Source: an uncultured Geobacteraceae bacterium (lineage in GTDB: Bacteria > Desulfobacterota > Desulfuromonadia > Geobacterales > Pseudopelobacteraceae). Taken from it: a stretch of DNA of 64,000 nucleotides. A program made the translations under genes and the position numbers. The notes below the pieces were generated by a model. That model was not told the origin of the DNA, did no database searches, and saw nothing but the letters and a program-made list of their open reading frames with translations. This document shows, piece after piece, positions 41,201 through 50,643 of the stretch. Position 1 is the first letter of the stretch. Each line of letters starts with the position of its first letter. Location of the stretch: contig CAIUSO010000065.1 of the NCBI GenBank assembly GCA_903901875.1, positions 95,958-159,957 on the forward strand, read 5' to 3'.

Positions 41201-42079
41201 ACCTTCGCTGACCTTTCAGGAATCAAAGTTCTTGTGGTTGATGATAACCATACAAATCGTAAGCTGATAACGGCTTTGCTCAGCAACTGGGGGTGTCACA
41301 GTGAGGTTGCCGCCGATGGCGACACCGCACTTGCCCTTCTTCACGAAGCGGCTGCCACAGGACAACCATTTCAGATTGCTCTGCTCGACCATCAGATGCC
41401 CGGCATGGATGGATTGGAGCTTGGCAAGAGAATTAAAGCTGATAATCTCATGAAGAATACAGTGCTGGTAATGGTAACATCCCTCGGGCAAAGGGGTGAT
41501 GCTGCTGAACTGGAGCGGATAGGTTTTGCCGGTTACCTGACAAAACCGGTTCGGCAGACAATGCTGAAGGACTGTATCTCCCTGGCATTGGGGACCATTC
41601 GCCACTCAACCGATGATACCGTTTCGAAATCTCAGGGGCTCATTACTCGGCACACCATTGCCGAAATGGACAAGAAACTGATTCGTATCCTGTTGGCCGA
41701 AGACAACGTTATAAATCAAAAAGTGGCCCAGAAGATGCTGATGACACTTGGATACCGGGTTGATGTGGTAGCTAACGGACTGGAAGCGATCCGGGCACTG
41801 GAAATGATTAAGTATGACCTGGTACTGATGGACTGTATGATGCCGGAAATGGGGGGATTTGAGGCAACCGCCCTGATCAGAAGTACCGGATCTGCGGTAC
41901 TTGATCATTCTGTTCCGATCATTGCCATGACCGCCAATGCCATGAACAGTGACCGGGATGAATGTTTTGAAGCGGGTATGGATGACTATCTGTCAAAGCC
42001 GGTAAAAAAAGAAGAAATGGCGGCAGTCATTGAAAAATGGGTAACCCAGAACGAAAATAACCGCACGGATAACTTTTAA
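38222..42079 (+). CDS. Hybrid sensor histidine kinase (Cache-HAMP-PASx3-HK-REC-REC)
   Basis: Cache-like periplasmic region, HAMP, PAS/PAC repeats, [20 protein letters not shown]-box, HATPase, two REC domains. Confidence 0.95.
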
Positions 42080-42098
42080 TGAGGACGGGTGGAGAATC

Positions 42099-42503
42099 AT
42101 GGAAGAACATATAAAACTAAGAGCACTGGTCGTAGATGATTCTGAAATTAGTCGTCGTTGTATTTGCAGAGTTATTTCCTCCGTATTTACTTTTGAGGTT
42201 GCGGAGAATGGGCTCATTGCTTTGGAAAAATATCGGAATGGGGTTGAATCAGGACACCCTTTTGACATACTTTTCATGGATGTCGTAATGCCTGAAATGG
42301 ATGGAAAGGAATCAGTGAAGCAGATCCGGGCCTTTGAAAAGAGTATTGAACGGGGAAAAACACCGATTATTATGGTATCAGCCAGCGAGATGCTAGATGA
42401 AATAGAAGAGCTGGTGAATGGTTTACTCAGAAAGGTTGTCAATAAACAGCTGCTTAACGAGATGCTTCAGGATGTGTTCAGCGGCAAGATAGAGACGCTA
42501 TAA
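42099..42503 (+). CDS. Single-domain response regulator
   Basis: ALVVDDSEISRRC...DILFMDVVMPEMDG...MVSAS. Confidence 0.85.
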   Translation: MEEHIKLRALVVDDSEISRRCICRVISSVFTFEVAENGLIALEKYRNGVESGHPFDILFMDVVMPEMDGKESVKQIRAFEKSIERGKTPIIMVSASEMLDEIEELVNGLLRKVVNKQLLNEMLQDVFSGKIETL

Positions 42504-42568
42504 AAAATAGCCCGGTCGTGGCGGCACCGGAACAGCTGCTACTGCCACGACCAGCTCCATACTGTCTG

Positions 42569-42769
42569 TTACCCTTCCCCCTTCAGATAATCATCTGCTT
42601 CATACCTGAGAATTTCAGCCCATTCACCGCACCCGGCAGCAATAGCTTCATCACAGGCAGCGACAATTGAAGTAAGATCTGTCGCCATGTGGGGGTTTTT
42701 CTCGTCCAGCACCAGAAAAGCGGAATCGGGGTGAATTGTCCAGCCATTTGATGCATCGAAGCATTTCAT
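42569..42769 (-). CDS. Small hypothetical protein
   Basis: ATG at 42769 with ggaggtagcgac upstream; MKCFDASNGWTIHPDSAFLVLDEKNPHMATDLTSIV... Confidence 0.5.
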   Translation of the reverse strand: MKCFDASNGWTIHPDSAFLVLDEKNPHMATDLTSIVAACDEAIAAGCGEWAEILRYEADDYLKGEG

Positions 42770-42894
42770 GTCGCTACCTCCTGATACAGGATACTTCAAC
42801 AGTCAAAGAAACACAGTTAAGAAATGGTAGCACAGTTACCAGGTAGTATGCTAATTTTTATGACGGCGTTTGTCAATTACAGACATGACTCATC

Positions 42895-44955
42895 CTAGAG
42901 TTTAAATTGCCGTACAAGCCGCTGCAACTCCTCCGCATTGCCGTTAAGATGGGACGCAGCCATTGCAGATTCCTGAGCACCTTGAGAAGTTTGCTGGACA
43001 ATCCCGGTTATCTGCTGCATGTTACGAGAAATTTCGGTAGTAGTGGCGGTCTGTTCTTCGGCTGCGGTGGCAATCTGGTTGACCTGCATGGCAACATTGT
43101 GTACCTGCAGCAGAATATCCTGAAGTGCTTCACCGGACTTTGCCGCCTCTGATGTGCCTGCTTCCACCTGAGACACACCCTGCTCCATGACGGCAACGGC
43201 ATCTCCTGTTTCACGTTGAATGGCCTTGATCATTTCACTGATCTCTTTGGTGGCACGGGTAGTACGTTCCGCCAGGGCCCGAACTTCATCGGCAACTACA
43301 GCGAAGCCACGCCCCAGATCACCCGCTCTGGCGGCTTCGATAGCGGCATTCAACGCCAGCAGATTGGTCTGGTCGGCAATATCTTCAATAGTACCGATAA
43401 TGGCACCAATCTGGTCGGAACGGTCCCCCAATCTTTCCACTGTTCGGGCCGATTCCTTAACTTTTGACGCAATCTGCTCCATGATAGCAACCGTGCGCGC
43501 AACAACTTCCGCTCCCTCTCCAACCGATTTCGAAGCATGCTGTGCCCCCTCTGCCGCCATCTGGCAATTTTGAGCAATGCCTCCGGACGTTGCCGACATC
43601 TCTTCATCGGCAGCTGCAACCGTAGCCGACTGCGCAACGACCTCTTCAGCATCTGTGGCGATTCGCTCGGCAATGGATTTGACCTGTGACGCTGATGCGG
43701 AGACATCCTCTGATGCGCTACCGATCTTACCCAACAGGGATTTCAATGAACACGCCATGCGTTTGATTCCCTGGGAAAGCTGTTCGACCTCGTCAGCAGT
43801 TGTATAATGGTTTTCTGCCTCATTAAAGCAGACATTCCTGAAATCACCGGATGCCAGCAATTCGGTTTCCGCCACTGCAGCCTGCAATGGCTGGGAGATC
43901 CAGCGTTTGACAATAATCATAAACAGCACCACAAGGGCAATGACAACCAGCAGTGTTGCTCCTATCATGGCATTTCGCAATACTTTTGCCTCATCATTCA
44001 ATTCATCCAGGTATGAACCGCCGGCAATGATCCAGTTCCATTCCGTGAAATGCTGGAAAGCAACCAGTTTTTCTCTTGAAGACATTTCATTGGCCTCTTT
44101 GTTAAACCATGGATAGCGAATGATCCCTTCCTTGCGCTTGAGTATTTCTTTTATAAATTCCCGGCCATCAGAATCCTTGGAATCGATAATATTGGTACCT
44201 TCCTTAGAGGGGTGAATGATCAGTTTTCCGGCGTCTTTTCCCTCTTTAGCGTCAAGTACGTAATAATAGCCGGTCTGACCAATCTTGATACTGCGGATTT
44301 TTTCTTTGAGAACCTTGAAACCATCCGTAAAGTCAAAGCCGATAAAGAGAACACTGATAACATTTCCACCGGCATCTTTAACCGGCAAATATTTTGTCAT
44401 GTAATCTTTGCCGAACAGAGTCGCCTTTCCGGTAAAGGCCACCCCTTTCAGCAGCCCCTGATATGCCGGATGAGTTCTATCCAGCGCAGTGCCGATTGCC
44501 CGGCTACCATCCTCTTTTTTCAGCGAGGTACTGATACGGATAAAATCATCACCGGAACGGACAAAAACGGTCCCCACGGATTTGGTCATGCTGGTAAATT
44601 TATCCACAATATCGGTATTCAGATTGAGTGTGATCGCACCATTGGTAAGGACAGGGGTCTGTTTGTCCCCGATGACAACTGTCTTCACGGGATCAAGCGT
44701 GAATGTGCCCGGAAAATAGCTGCTAAAAACAGAATTCATTTTACCGGCACTGTCAGAAAGAGCAGCGTGATACGATGACATGACACTACAGAGCAACGAT
44801 ACCTGTTGTGTCAGATTCCGTATGGTCTGTTTTTCCAGACGTTTCGTCAGAAACATAGTCATTGTCTGGGTAAACAGAGCCATAACAACTACTATCAGCA
44901 GAGCTTGCAGTAATGAAAGACGCACCCCGAGTGAATATTTTACCGGTTTTTTCAT
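42895..44955 (-). CDS. Methyl-accepting chemotaxis protein with Cache domain
   Basis: MCP signalling domain IGAIIGTIEDIADQTNLLALNAAIEAARAGDLGRGFAVVADEVRALAERT; Cache motif IGQTGYYYVLDAK; start trimmed to ATG 44955 with RBS aaggagatg. Confidence 0.95.
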   Translation of the reverse strand: MKKPVKYSLGVRLSLLQALLIVVVMALFTQTMTMFLTKRLEKQTIRNLTQQVSLLCSVMSSYHAALSDSAGKMNSVFSSYFPGTFTLDPVKTVVIGDKQTPVLTNGAITLNLNTDIVDKFTSMTKSVGTVFVRSGDDFIRISTSLKKEDGSRAIGTALDRTHPAYQGLLKGVAFTGKATLFGKDYMTKYLPVKDAGGNVISVLFIGFDFTDGFKVLKEKIRSIKIGQTGYYYVLDAKEGKDAGKLIIHPSKEGTNIIDSKDSDGREFIKEILKRKEGIIRYPWFNKEANEMSSREKLVAFQHFTEWNWIIAGGSYLDELNDEAKVLRNAMIGATLLVVIALVVLFMIIVKRWISQPLQAAVAETELLASGDFRNVCFNEAENHYTTADEVEQLSQGIKRMACSLKSLLGKIGSASEDVSASASQVKSIAERIATDAEEVVAQSATVAAADEEMSATSGGIAQNCQMAAEGAQHASKSVGEGAEVVARTVAIMEQIASKVKESARTVERLGDRSDQIGAIIGTIEDIADQTNLLALNAAIEAARAGDLGRGFAVVADEVRALAERTTRATKEISEMIKAIQRETGDAVAVMEQGVSQVEAGTSEAAKSGEALQDILLQVHNVAMQVNQIATAAEEQTATTTEISRNMQQITGIVQQTSQGAQESAMAASHLNGNAEELQRLVRQFKL

Positions 44956-45006
44956 GCAGACATCTCCTTTGCAACATAGATGCGAAACATTGAACTGGCT
45001 TACAAT

Positions 45007-45032
45007 CCGACGCAGCCCGTCGGCAAGACGGG
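45007..45032 (-). promoter_or_regulatory. Two mutually exclusive hairpins in the MCP 5' leader
   Basis: ccgacg-cagcc-cgtcgg (45007-45023) and cccgtc-ggcaa-gacggg (45016-45032) share 45016-45023. Confidence 0.45.
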
Positions 45033-45170
45033 AACGCTTGTTGGCAGCAAAACGGAAAACTTGAGCACCGCTTGGGGTATGACGCCACCAATGGGCAACC
45101 ATAGTCAAGCACTCTGCCGACCAGTATTTGCAAACAGTAATATTAAAATACGTACTATTCAGCTAAATGT

Positions 45171-45320
45171 CTATAGAGACGAGCAGTAGTTCCACGAAAA
45201 CCTGTTAATTAAAGGGATGTTTTTAAAACACTCCCTTCCAAACTCCGAAACGTCAACACGATACGTGCGAACCAGCTCCATTACATTCTTATGCTGTATC
45301 TCAATCATTTCAGTAATAGC
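45171..45320 (-). pseudogene. Remnant of a Rha-like phage regulatory protein, N-terminus truncated at the repeat boundary
   Basis: AITEMIEIQHKNVMELVRTYRVDVSEFGRECFKN resembles Rha/antirepressor N-terminal domains; upstream codons of the ORF fall inside repeat copy 3. Confidence 0.4.
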
Positions 45321-45458
45321 CAGCGTTGTCAGGTTAGTTTTTTGCCTGTGGCCACGGTACGCCCTCATCCGCCCTGACGGGCACCTTCTCCCAGAGGGAG
45401 AAGGTGCCCGTCAGGGCGGATGAGGGGATAAGGCAGAGTTTATCAACGTGTAATTTCA
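45321..45458. repeat. RIME/MITE-like repeat, copy 3 (internally deleted, perfect 31-bp hairpin)
   Basis: 45362-45392 CCCTCATCCGCCCTGACGGGCACCTTCTCCC pairs exactly with 45396-45426; loop aga. Confidence 0.9.
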
Positions 45459-45720
45459 GACGAAGAGACCGTAACAGCAGCATCGGCACTCTGTCTCGAC
45501 AGTGGTGGCAACGATGTGACCGCAACTATGGTGCAGGATGTTATCCCAAACGGTCTCACGCAGGAGAGGTACATATAACTGGCGGAGAGGCCCGGATAAC
45601 ATATCGATTGTATATCAGATGGAAACGTCAGGTGGGCAAAAACGGGAAGAACCATTTATTTTGATGGCGTTTGAGCTGTAAAAACTCGTCAGTAAACTCG
45701 TACGTCACTAAAAAAACAAA

Positions 45721-45753
45721 AGGGCTACGATTTCTCGTAACCCTTAGTTTTTT
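45721..45753 (-). terminator. Terminator after tRNA-Asn
   Basis: agggctacga-tttc-tcgtaaccct hairpin with A/T runs on both sides. Confidence 0.7.
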
Positions 45754-45829
45754 TGGCTCCCCATCGCGGACTCGAACCACGGACAAGGTGATTAACAGTC
45801 ACCTGCTCTACCAACTGAGCTAATGGGGA
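45754..45829 (-). tRNA. tRNA-Asn (anticodon GTT), CCA encoded
   Basis: Reverse complement TCCCCATTAGCTCAGTTGGTAGAGCAGGTGACTGTTAATCACCTTGTCCGTGGTTCGAGTCCGCGATGGGGAGCCA. Confidence 0.97.
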
Positions 45830-45990
45830 ATATCCCATAAAGCAGTAATGCTTCATGGAGAGCTCATAATAAAACGCTTGAATTCGGCTCATTCACCGTC
45901 ATCAAACTGTCCCCTTATCTACCATATATTGACCAATAAAGTCAACCCAAAAAAATAAAAAACTATTACTTTATACAAATCGTGTTACGG

Positions 45991-46491
45991 TTACCGACGT
46001 TGGAGATCAGCGTCCTTCTGTGCAAGGTCCTTATCCATATCCACCCGATACTGTACCAGTGCCTCGGACAGATCCGGTCGGGACAAGGCCAATACTTGAA
46101 CTGCAAACAAACCGGCATTTTTTGCACCGGCTTTGCCGATAGCCATGGTGGCCACCGGAATTCCCGCCGGCATTTGCACCGTCGCATAGAGGGCATCAAC
46201 ACCATTCAGTGCCCCGCCCGGCATGGGTACACCAATAACCGGAAGTACGGTTTTTGATGCCACAACACCGGCAAGATGGGCCGCCATTCCGGCACCGGCA
46301 ATGATGACCTTAATGCCTCGGTTGGCTGCCTCGGAGGCAAGTGCCAAGGTACGGGCAGGTGACCGGTGTGCTGACGAAATTCTCATCTCAGAGGGAACTT
46401 CAAACTGCTTCAAAATATCAGCCGCTTCCTGCATGATTGGTAGATCGCTCTCACTTCCCATCACTATGAGTACCAGTGGCCCATTGCCCAT
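45991..46491 (-). CDS. purE: 5-(carboxyamino)imidazole ribonucleotide mutase
   Basis: VLIVMGSESDLPIMQEAADIL; SAHRSPART; GAGMAAHLAGVVAS. Confidence 0.96.
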   Translation of the reverse strand: MGNGPLVLIVMGSESDLPIMQEAADILKQFEVPSEMRISSAHRSPARTLALASEAANRGIKVIIAGAGMAAHLAGVVASKTVLPVIGVPMPGGALNGVDALYATVQMPAGIPVATMAIGKAGAKNAGLFAVQVLALSRPDLSEALVQYRVDMDKDLAQKDADLQRR

Positions 46492-46514
46492 TTTTTCACT
46501 CCAGTCGCTTCAGG

Positions 46515-47795
46515 TTAAGATGAAATTTTATCAAGTGCTTTTTTACCGATATCAGTTCTAAACTGAACACCGGGCCAGCTGATTCGTGAAACCGCCTGAT
46601 ATGCTTTGTCAATGGCCTCTTTCACCGATTCCCCACGTGCCGTAACACCAAGGACCCTGCCACCTCCGGTAACACAATTCCCCTCTTTACTGGCAGTACC
46701 GGCATGGAATACATAGACATCTTCAAGATTTCCCGCCTGATCAAGACCGGAAATCACATCACCTTTCGCATAATCTCCCGGATAGCCGGCAGATGCCATT
46801 ACCACGCAGACGGCAGCGCTGTCATGCCATTCAATTGAGGAGGAAGCCAGATCACCATTGGCAACGGCGACAAGAATCGGGACAATGTCCGATTTCATTC
46901 GCATGAGAAGCGGTTGACACTCCGGATCACCAAAACGGGCGTTGAACTCAAGGGTTTTGACTTCGCCATCCTTTACCATCAAGCCGGCGTAGAGTACCCC
47001 GCGGTAAGGACGCCCTTCAGCCGCCATTCCATCAACGGTCGGACGAATCACCAATTCCATGGCCTTGTCGTGAATAGCCTGAGTTACCACCGGAGCAGGC
47101 GAATAGGCACCCATACCGCCCGTATTGGGCCCCAGGTCACCATCAAATATGGCCTTATGATCCTGGGCACTGGCAAGGGAAATAACGTTCTTGCCATCGG
47201 TGATAACCAGAAATGACGCTTCTTCACCGGTAAGAAATTCTTCAATTACCACCCGCGAACCGGCGGTGCCAAAGGCATTGCCGCTTAGCATGTCGGAGAC
47301 AGCGGCAATAGCCTCTTCACAGGTCTGGGCAATAATAACCCCCTTCCCCGCCGCAAGACCGTCAGCTTTAACAACAATCGGAGCCCCGGTCTGCCGAATG
47401 AACTGTTCCGCTTCTCCCTGATCGGTGAAGACACCGTAGGCAGCCGTCGGCACCTGGTATTTTTTCATCAGATCCTTTGAGAATGCTTTACTTCCCTCGA
47501 TAAAAGCCGCCTTCTGAGAAGGTCCAAACACTTTGAGTCCATGGGCTTCAAAGGTATCAACAATACCAAGTGACAACGGCTGCTCCGGACCAACTACGGT
47601 CAGGTCAATCTTGTTCTCATAGGCAAAGGCCAGAAGTTTATCGATCTGGTCTGCGGCAATGGGTAAATTTTCGGCCAATGCAGCGGTTCCCGGATTACCA
47701 GGGGCACAGTACAGTTTTGACACCAAGGGAGACTGGGCTATTTTCCAAACCAGCGCATGTTCCCGTCCACCACCACCTACTACAAGTATTTTCAT
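46515..47795 (-). CDS. purD: Phosphoribosylamine-glycine ligase
   Basis: MKILVVGGGGREHALVWKIAQSP; GPEQPLSLGIVD; FNARFGDPE. Confidence 0.97.
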   Translation of the reverse strand: MKILVVGGGGREHALVWKIAQSPLVSKLYCAPGNPGTAALAENLPIAADQIDKLLAFAYENKIDLTVVGPEQPLSLGIVDTFEAHGLKVFGPSQKAAFIEGSKAFSKDLMKKYQVPTAAYGVFTDQGEAEQFIRQTGAPIVVKADGLAAGKGVIIAQTCEEAIAAVSDMLSGNAFGTAGSRVVIEEFLTGEEASFLVITDGKNVISLASAQDHKAIFDGDLGPNTGGMGAYSPAPVVTQAIHDKAMELVIRPTVDGMAAEGRPYRGVLYAGLMVKDGEVKTLEFNARFGDPECQPLLMRMKSDIVPILVAVANGDLASSSIEWHDSAAVCVVMASAGYPGDYAKGDVISGLDQAGNLEDVYVFHAGTASKEGNCVTGGGRVLGVTARGESVKEAIDKAYQAVSRISWPGVQFRTDIGKKALDKISS

Positions 47796-47828
47796 CTGAT
47801 TAGCTCCACCTCTCGCAAAATGTGTGAT

Positions 47829-49385
47829 TCAGTGCCGGAAATGACGCATGGAGGTAAATATCATGGCAATGCCATGTTCGTTTGCTGCCTTGATAACCTC
47901 TTCATCGCGGACACTTCCCCCGGTCTGAATAATGGCGGTTACCCCGGCCTCGGCGGCCGCATCCACTCCGTCCCGAAACGGGAAGAATGCATCGGAGGCC
48001 AGAACAGTTCCCCGCGTGGGAAGTAGTGCTTTCTGGACTGCAATTTTCGATGAGTCAACGCGGGACATCTGACCTGCTCCAATGCCAACTGTCTGATCCC
48101 GGTTGCTGAATACGATGGCATTTGACTTTACGTGTTTGCAGACCCGCCAGGCGAAATCAAGGGCTTCGTACTCGGAGTCTGACGGAATACGCTCCGTCAC
48201 AACCCGACAATCCCGCGCCGATACCATTCCGAGATCACGTCCCTGAAGCAGCAGGCCACCGGTCACCCGCTTCACATCGTACCCACCGGCAACAAAGCTG
48301 TCCAATAGGGGAACCTGCATGACCCGGACGTTCTTCTTGGCCGTAAAGATTGCCAGGGCTTCCTCACTGTAGCCGGGAGCAATAACCGCCTCCAGAAATG
48401 TTGAGGTTAGTTCACGGGCTGTTTCCGCATCGACTTCACGATTGAAGCCGACGATTCCGCCAAAGGCAGAGACCGGATCACACTCGCGGGCTTTGAGATA
48501 TGCGGTAAGGGGTGAATCGGCAAGGGCCACGCCACAGGGATTGGTATGCTTGATAATAACTGCGGCACTCTGTTCAAACTCCTTGACCGTCTCAATGGCT
48601 GCGTCAAGGTCAATGATGTTATTAAATGAAAGCTCTTTTCCCTGTAACTGACGGGCCGTAGAGACACATGGTTCCGTGCTGTTCTTTTCGATGTAGAACG
48701 CGGCTGACTGATGCGGATTTTCGCCGTACCGAAGATCCTGGGCCTTGTTTACCTGGAGGGAATAGGTAGCGGGAAATTCCTTAACATCTCCATCCAGACG
48801 GGACCCGAGATAATTTGATATTGCCCCGTCATAGGCGGCAGTGTGCTGAAATACCTTGACCGCCAGAGAAAAATTTGTCTGGGGAGACAGGCAGCCACCG
48901 GAATTTTTCATTTCACGGAGCACCAGATCATAGTCGGCAGAGTCCACCAACACGGTGACGTCAGGATAATTCTTTGCCGCCGAGCGAAGCATTGTCGGAC
49001 CACCGATATCGATATTCTCAATGGCATCTTCAAGATGACACCCTTCCTTCGCAACGGTTGCCTCAAAGGGATAGAGATTAACCACCACCATATCGATGTT
49101 TTCAATGCCATGCTCTTTCATCTTTGCCACATGGTCCGGGTTGGAACGCATACCGAGCAAACCGCCATGGACCTTGGGATGCAATGTTTTCACCCTGCCA
49201 TCAAGCATTTCGGGAAAACCGGTAAATTCAGACACATCCTTGACCGTTAACCCCGCATCACGCAGCAGTTTTGCGGTACCGCCGGTCGAAAGCAACTCAA
49301 CGCCATATTCAGCCAACTGCCGTGAAAATTCGACAACCCCCGCTTTGTCAGAAACGCTGATCAGCGCCCTGGTGATTTTTGCCAT
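47829..49385 (-). CDS. purH: Bifunctional AICAR formyltransferase/IMP cyclohydrolase
   Basis: [50 protein letters not shown]; start trimmed to 49385. Confidence 0.97.
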   Translation of the reverse strand: MAKITRALISVSDKAGVVEFSRQLAEYGVELLSTGGTAKLLRDAGLTVKDVSEFTGFPEMLDGRVKTLHPKVHGGLLGMRSNPDHVAKMKEHGIENIDMVVVNLYPFEATVAKEGCHLEDAIENIDIGGPTMLRSAAKNYPDVTVLVDSADYDLVLREMKNSGGCLSPQTNFSLAVKVFQHTAAYDGAISNYLGSRLDGDVKEFPATYSLQVNKAQDLRYGENPHQSAAFYIEKNSTEPCVSTARQLQGKELSFNNIIDLDAAIETVKEFEQSAAVIIKHTNPCGVALADSPLTAYLKARECDPVSAFGGIVGFNREVDAETARELTSTFLEAVIAPGYSEEALAIFTAKKNVRVMQVPLLDSFVAGGYDVKRVTGGLLLQGRDLGMVSARDCRVVTERIPSDSEYEALDFAWRVCKHVKSNAIVFSNRDQTVGIGAGQMSRVDSSKIAVQKALLPTRGTVLASDAFFPFRDGVDAAAEAGVTAIIQTGGSVRDEEVIKAANEHGIAMIFTSMRHFRH

Positions 49386-49478
49386 ATCCGTACTCCTTAG
49401 GAAATTGTGATTCTTATGTGAGTAATTACCACGCTTTCGGCAAAACTCCAATTGTTTTCAACCGAACGGAGCGGGGAA

Positions 49479-50624
49479 TTATGCCCCTTTCAGGTATACC
49501 CGGGGAACCCGCTTGCTGATGCCGCAAAAAACAGCATAGGCAATGGTGTCGGCCCATGCGGCAACCTCCTCGGCTCCCACAGAGTGCCCCGCACCATCGC
49601 TCCCCATCAGCTGTACCGGGTCTCCCTCTGAAACCCCCTCAATGCCGGTGACGTCAAGCATCATCCAGTCCATACAGACCGTTCCGGCAACACGGGCCCG
49701 TTTCCCCCGAATAATGGCCTCACCTCGATTGGTAAGGGCACGGGGATACCCATCGGCATATCCAACCGGCACACTGGCAATCAGCGTCCGTTCTCCGGCG
49801 GTAAAACGACGGGCGTAACTGATGGTCGTGCCGCTCTCCACCCACTTGAGCATGGCAATCCGGCTTTTCAGTCCCATAACCGGCTTGAGATCGAGTTTGC
49901 CGCGAAAATCTCCCGAGGGGAGAGCACCGTACATGGCAATACCGGGTCTGATCAGATTACATTCCGGTATGTCCCGGAGCAGAGCGGCGGCACTGTTTGC
50001 TATATGAACGTAACGGGGAACAAAACCGGCCTTGCGTATCTCCGCCACTGCCCAGATAAAACGGTCACTTTGCAGTCGGGTAAAGTACTGCCCCGATTCA
50101 TCAAGCTCATCGGCACTGGCAAAGTGTGACATAACCCCCTCAAGGGTAACGTGGGGGAGCTTTTTTAATTCGATCAGAAACTGCGGTATATCGGAGTAGG
50201 GAATGCCCAGCCTCCCCATGCCGGTGTCTATTTTCAGATGAATCTGGGCCCGCCGGTACAGTTTGCCTGTTGAGGCGGCATGGTTAAGTGCTGTGGCCTG
50301 TTCAAGCGAGAATACGGCGGTAGAAAGATTATATCCGATACATTTTCGCTCCTGCCCCGGATAAATCCCTCCCAAAAGCAGGATCGGCTTGTCTATACCA
50401 CTCTTACGGAGTTGAATCCCCTCGGCAAGGAACGCCACGCCAAAGGCATTAACCCCCATCCCCTCAAGCTCCCGGCTGATATCCATGAAACCGTGACCAT
50501 AGGCATCGGCCTTGACAACTGCCAGTATCTCGGTGCGGCGCGGAATGGAGGAACGGATAACGGTATAGTTATGGTGAAGCGCCGAAAGATCAATTTCGGC
50601 AAAAGTTGGGCGTCCATCGTACAA
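49479..50624 (-). CDS. alr: Alanine racemase
   Basis: [54 protein letters not shown]. Confidence 0.96.
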   Translation of the reverse strand: MYDGRPTFAEIDLSALHHNYTVIRSSIPRRTEILAVVKADAYGHGFMDISRELEGMGVNAFGVAFLAEGIQLRKSGIDKPILLLGGIYPGQERKCIGYNLSTAVFSLEQATALNHAASTGKLYRRAQIHLKIDTGMGRLGIPYSDIPQFLIELKKLPHVTLEGVMSHFASADELDESGQYFTRLQSDRFIWAVAEIRKAGFVPRYVHIANSAAALLRDIPECNLIRPGIAMYGALPSGDFRGKLDLKPVMGLKSRIAMLKWVESGTTISYARRFTAGERTLIASVPVGYADGYPRALTNRGEAIIRGKRARVAGTVCMDWMMLDVTGIEGVSEGDPVQLMGSDGAGHSVGAEEVAAWADTIAYAVFCGISKRVPRVYLKGA

Positions 50625-50643
50625 AGCAGAATTACCTCATCTG

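Noticed and set aside
44956-45108. GEMM (c-di-GMP/cGAMP) riboswitch upstream of the MCP
   Set aside because: No GCACAGGGCAAACC-like core on the transcript strand; only the competing hairpins are supportable.
45404-45664. 86-aa + strand ORF starting inside repeat copy 3
   Set aside because: Starts in the repeat hairpin; a competing frame (VISDEETVTAASALCLDSGGNDVTATMVQDVIPNGLTQERYI*) looks more protein-like but has no start and no recognised family, so neither is called.
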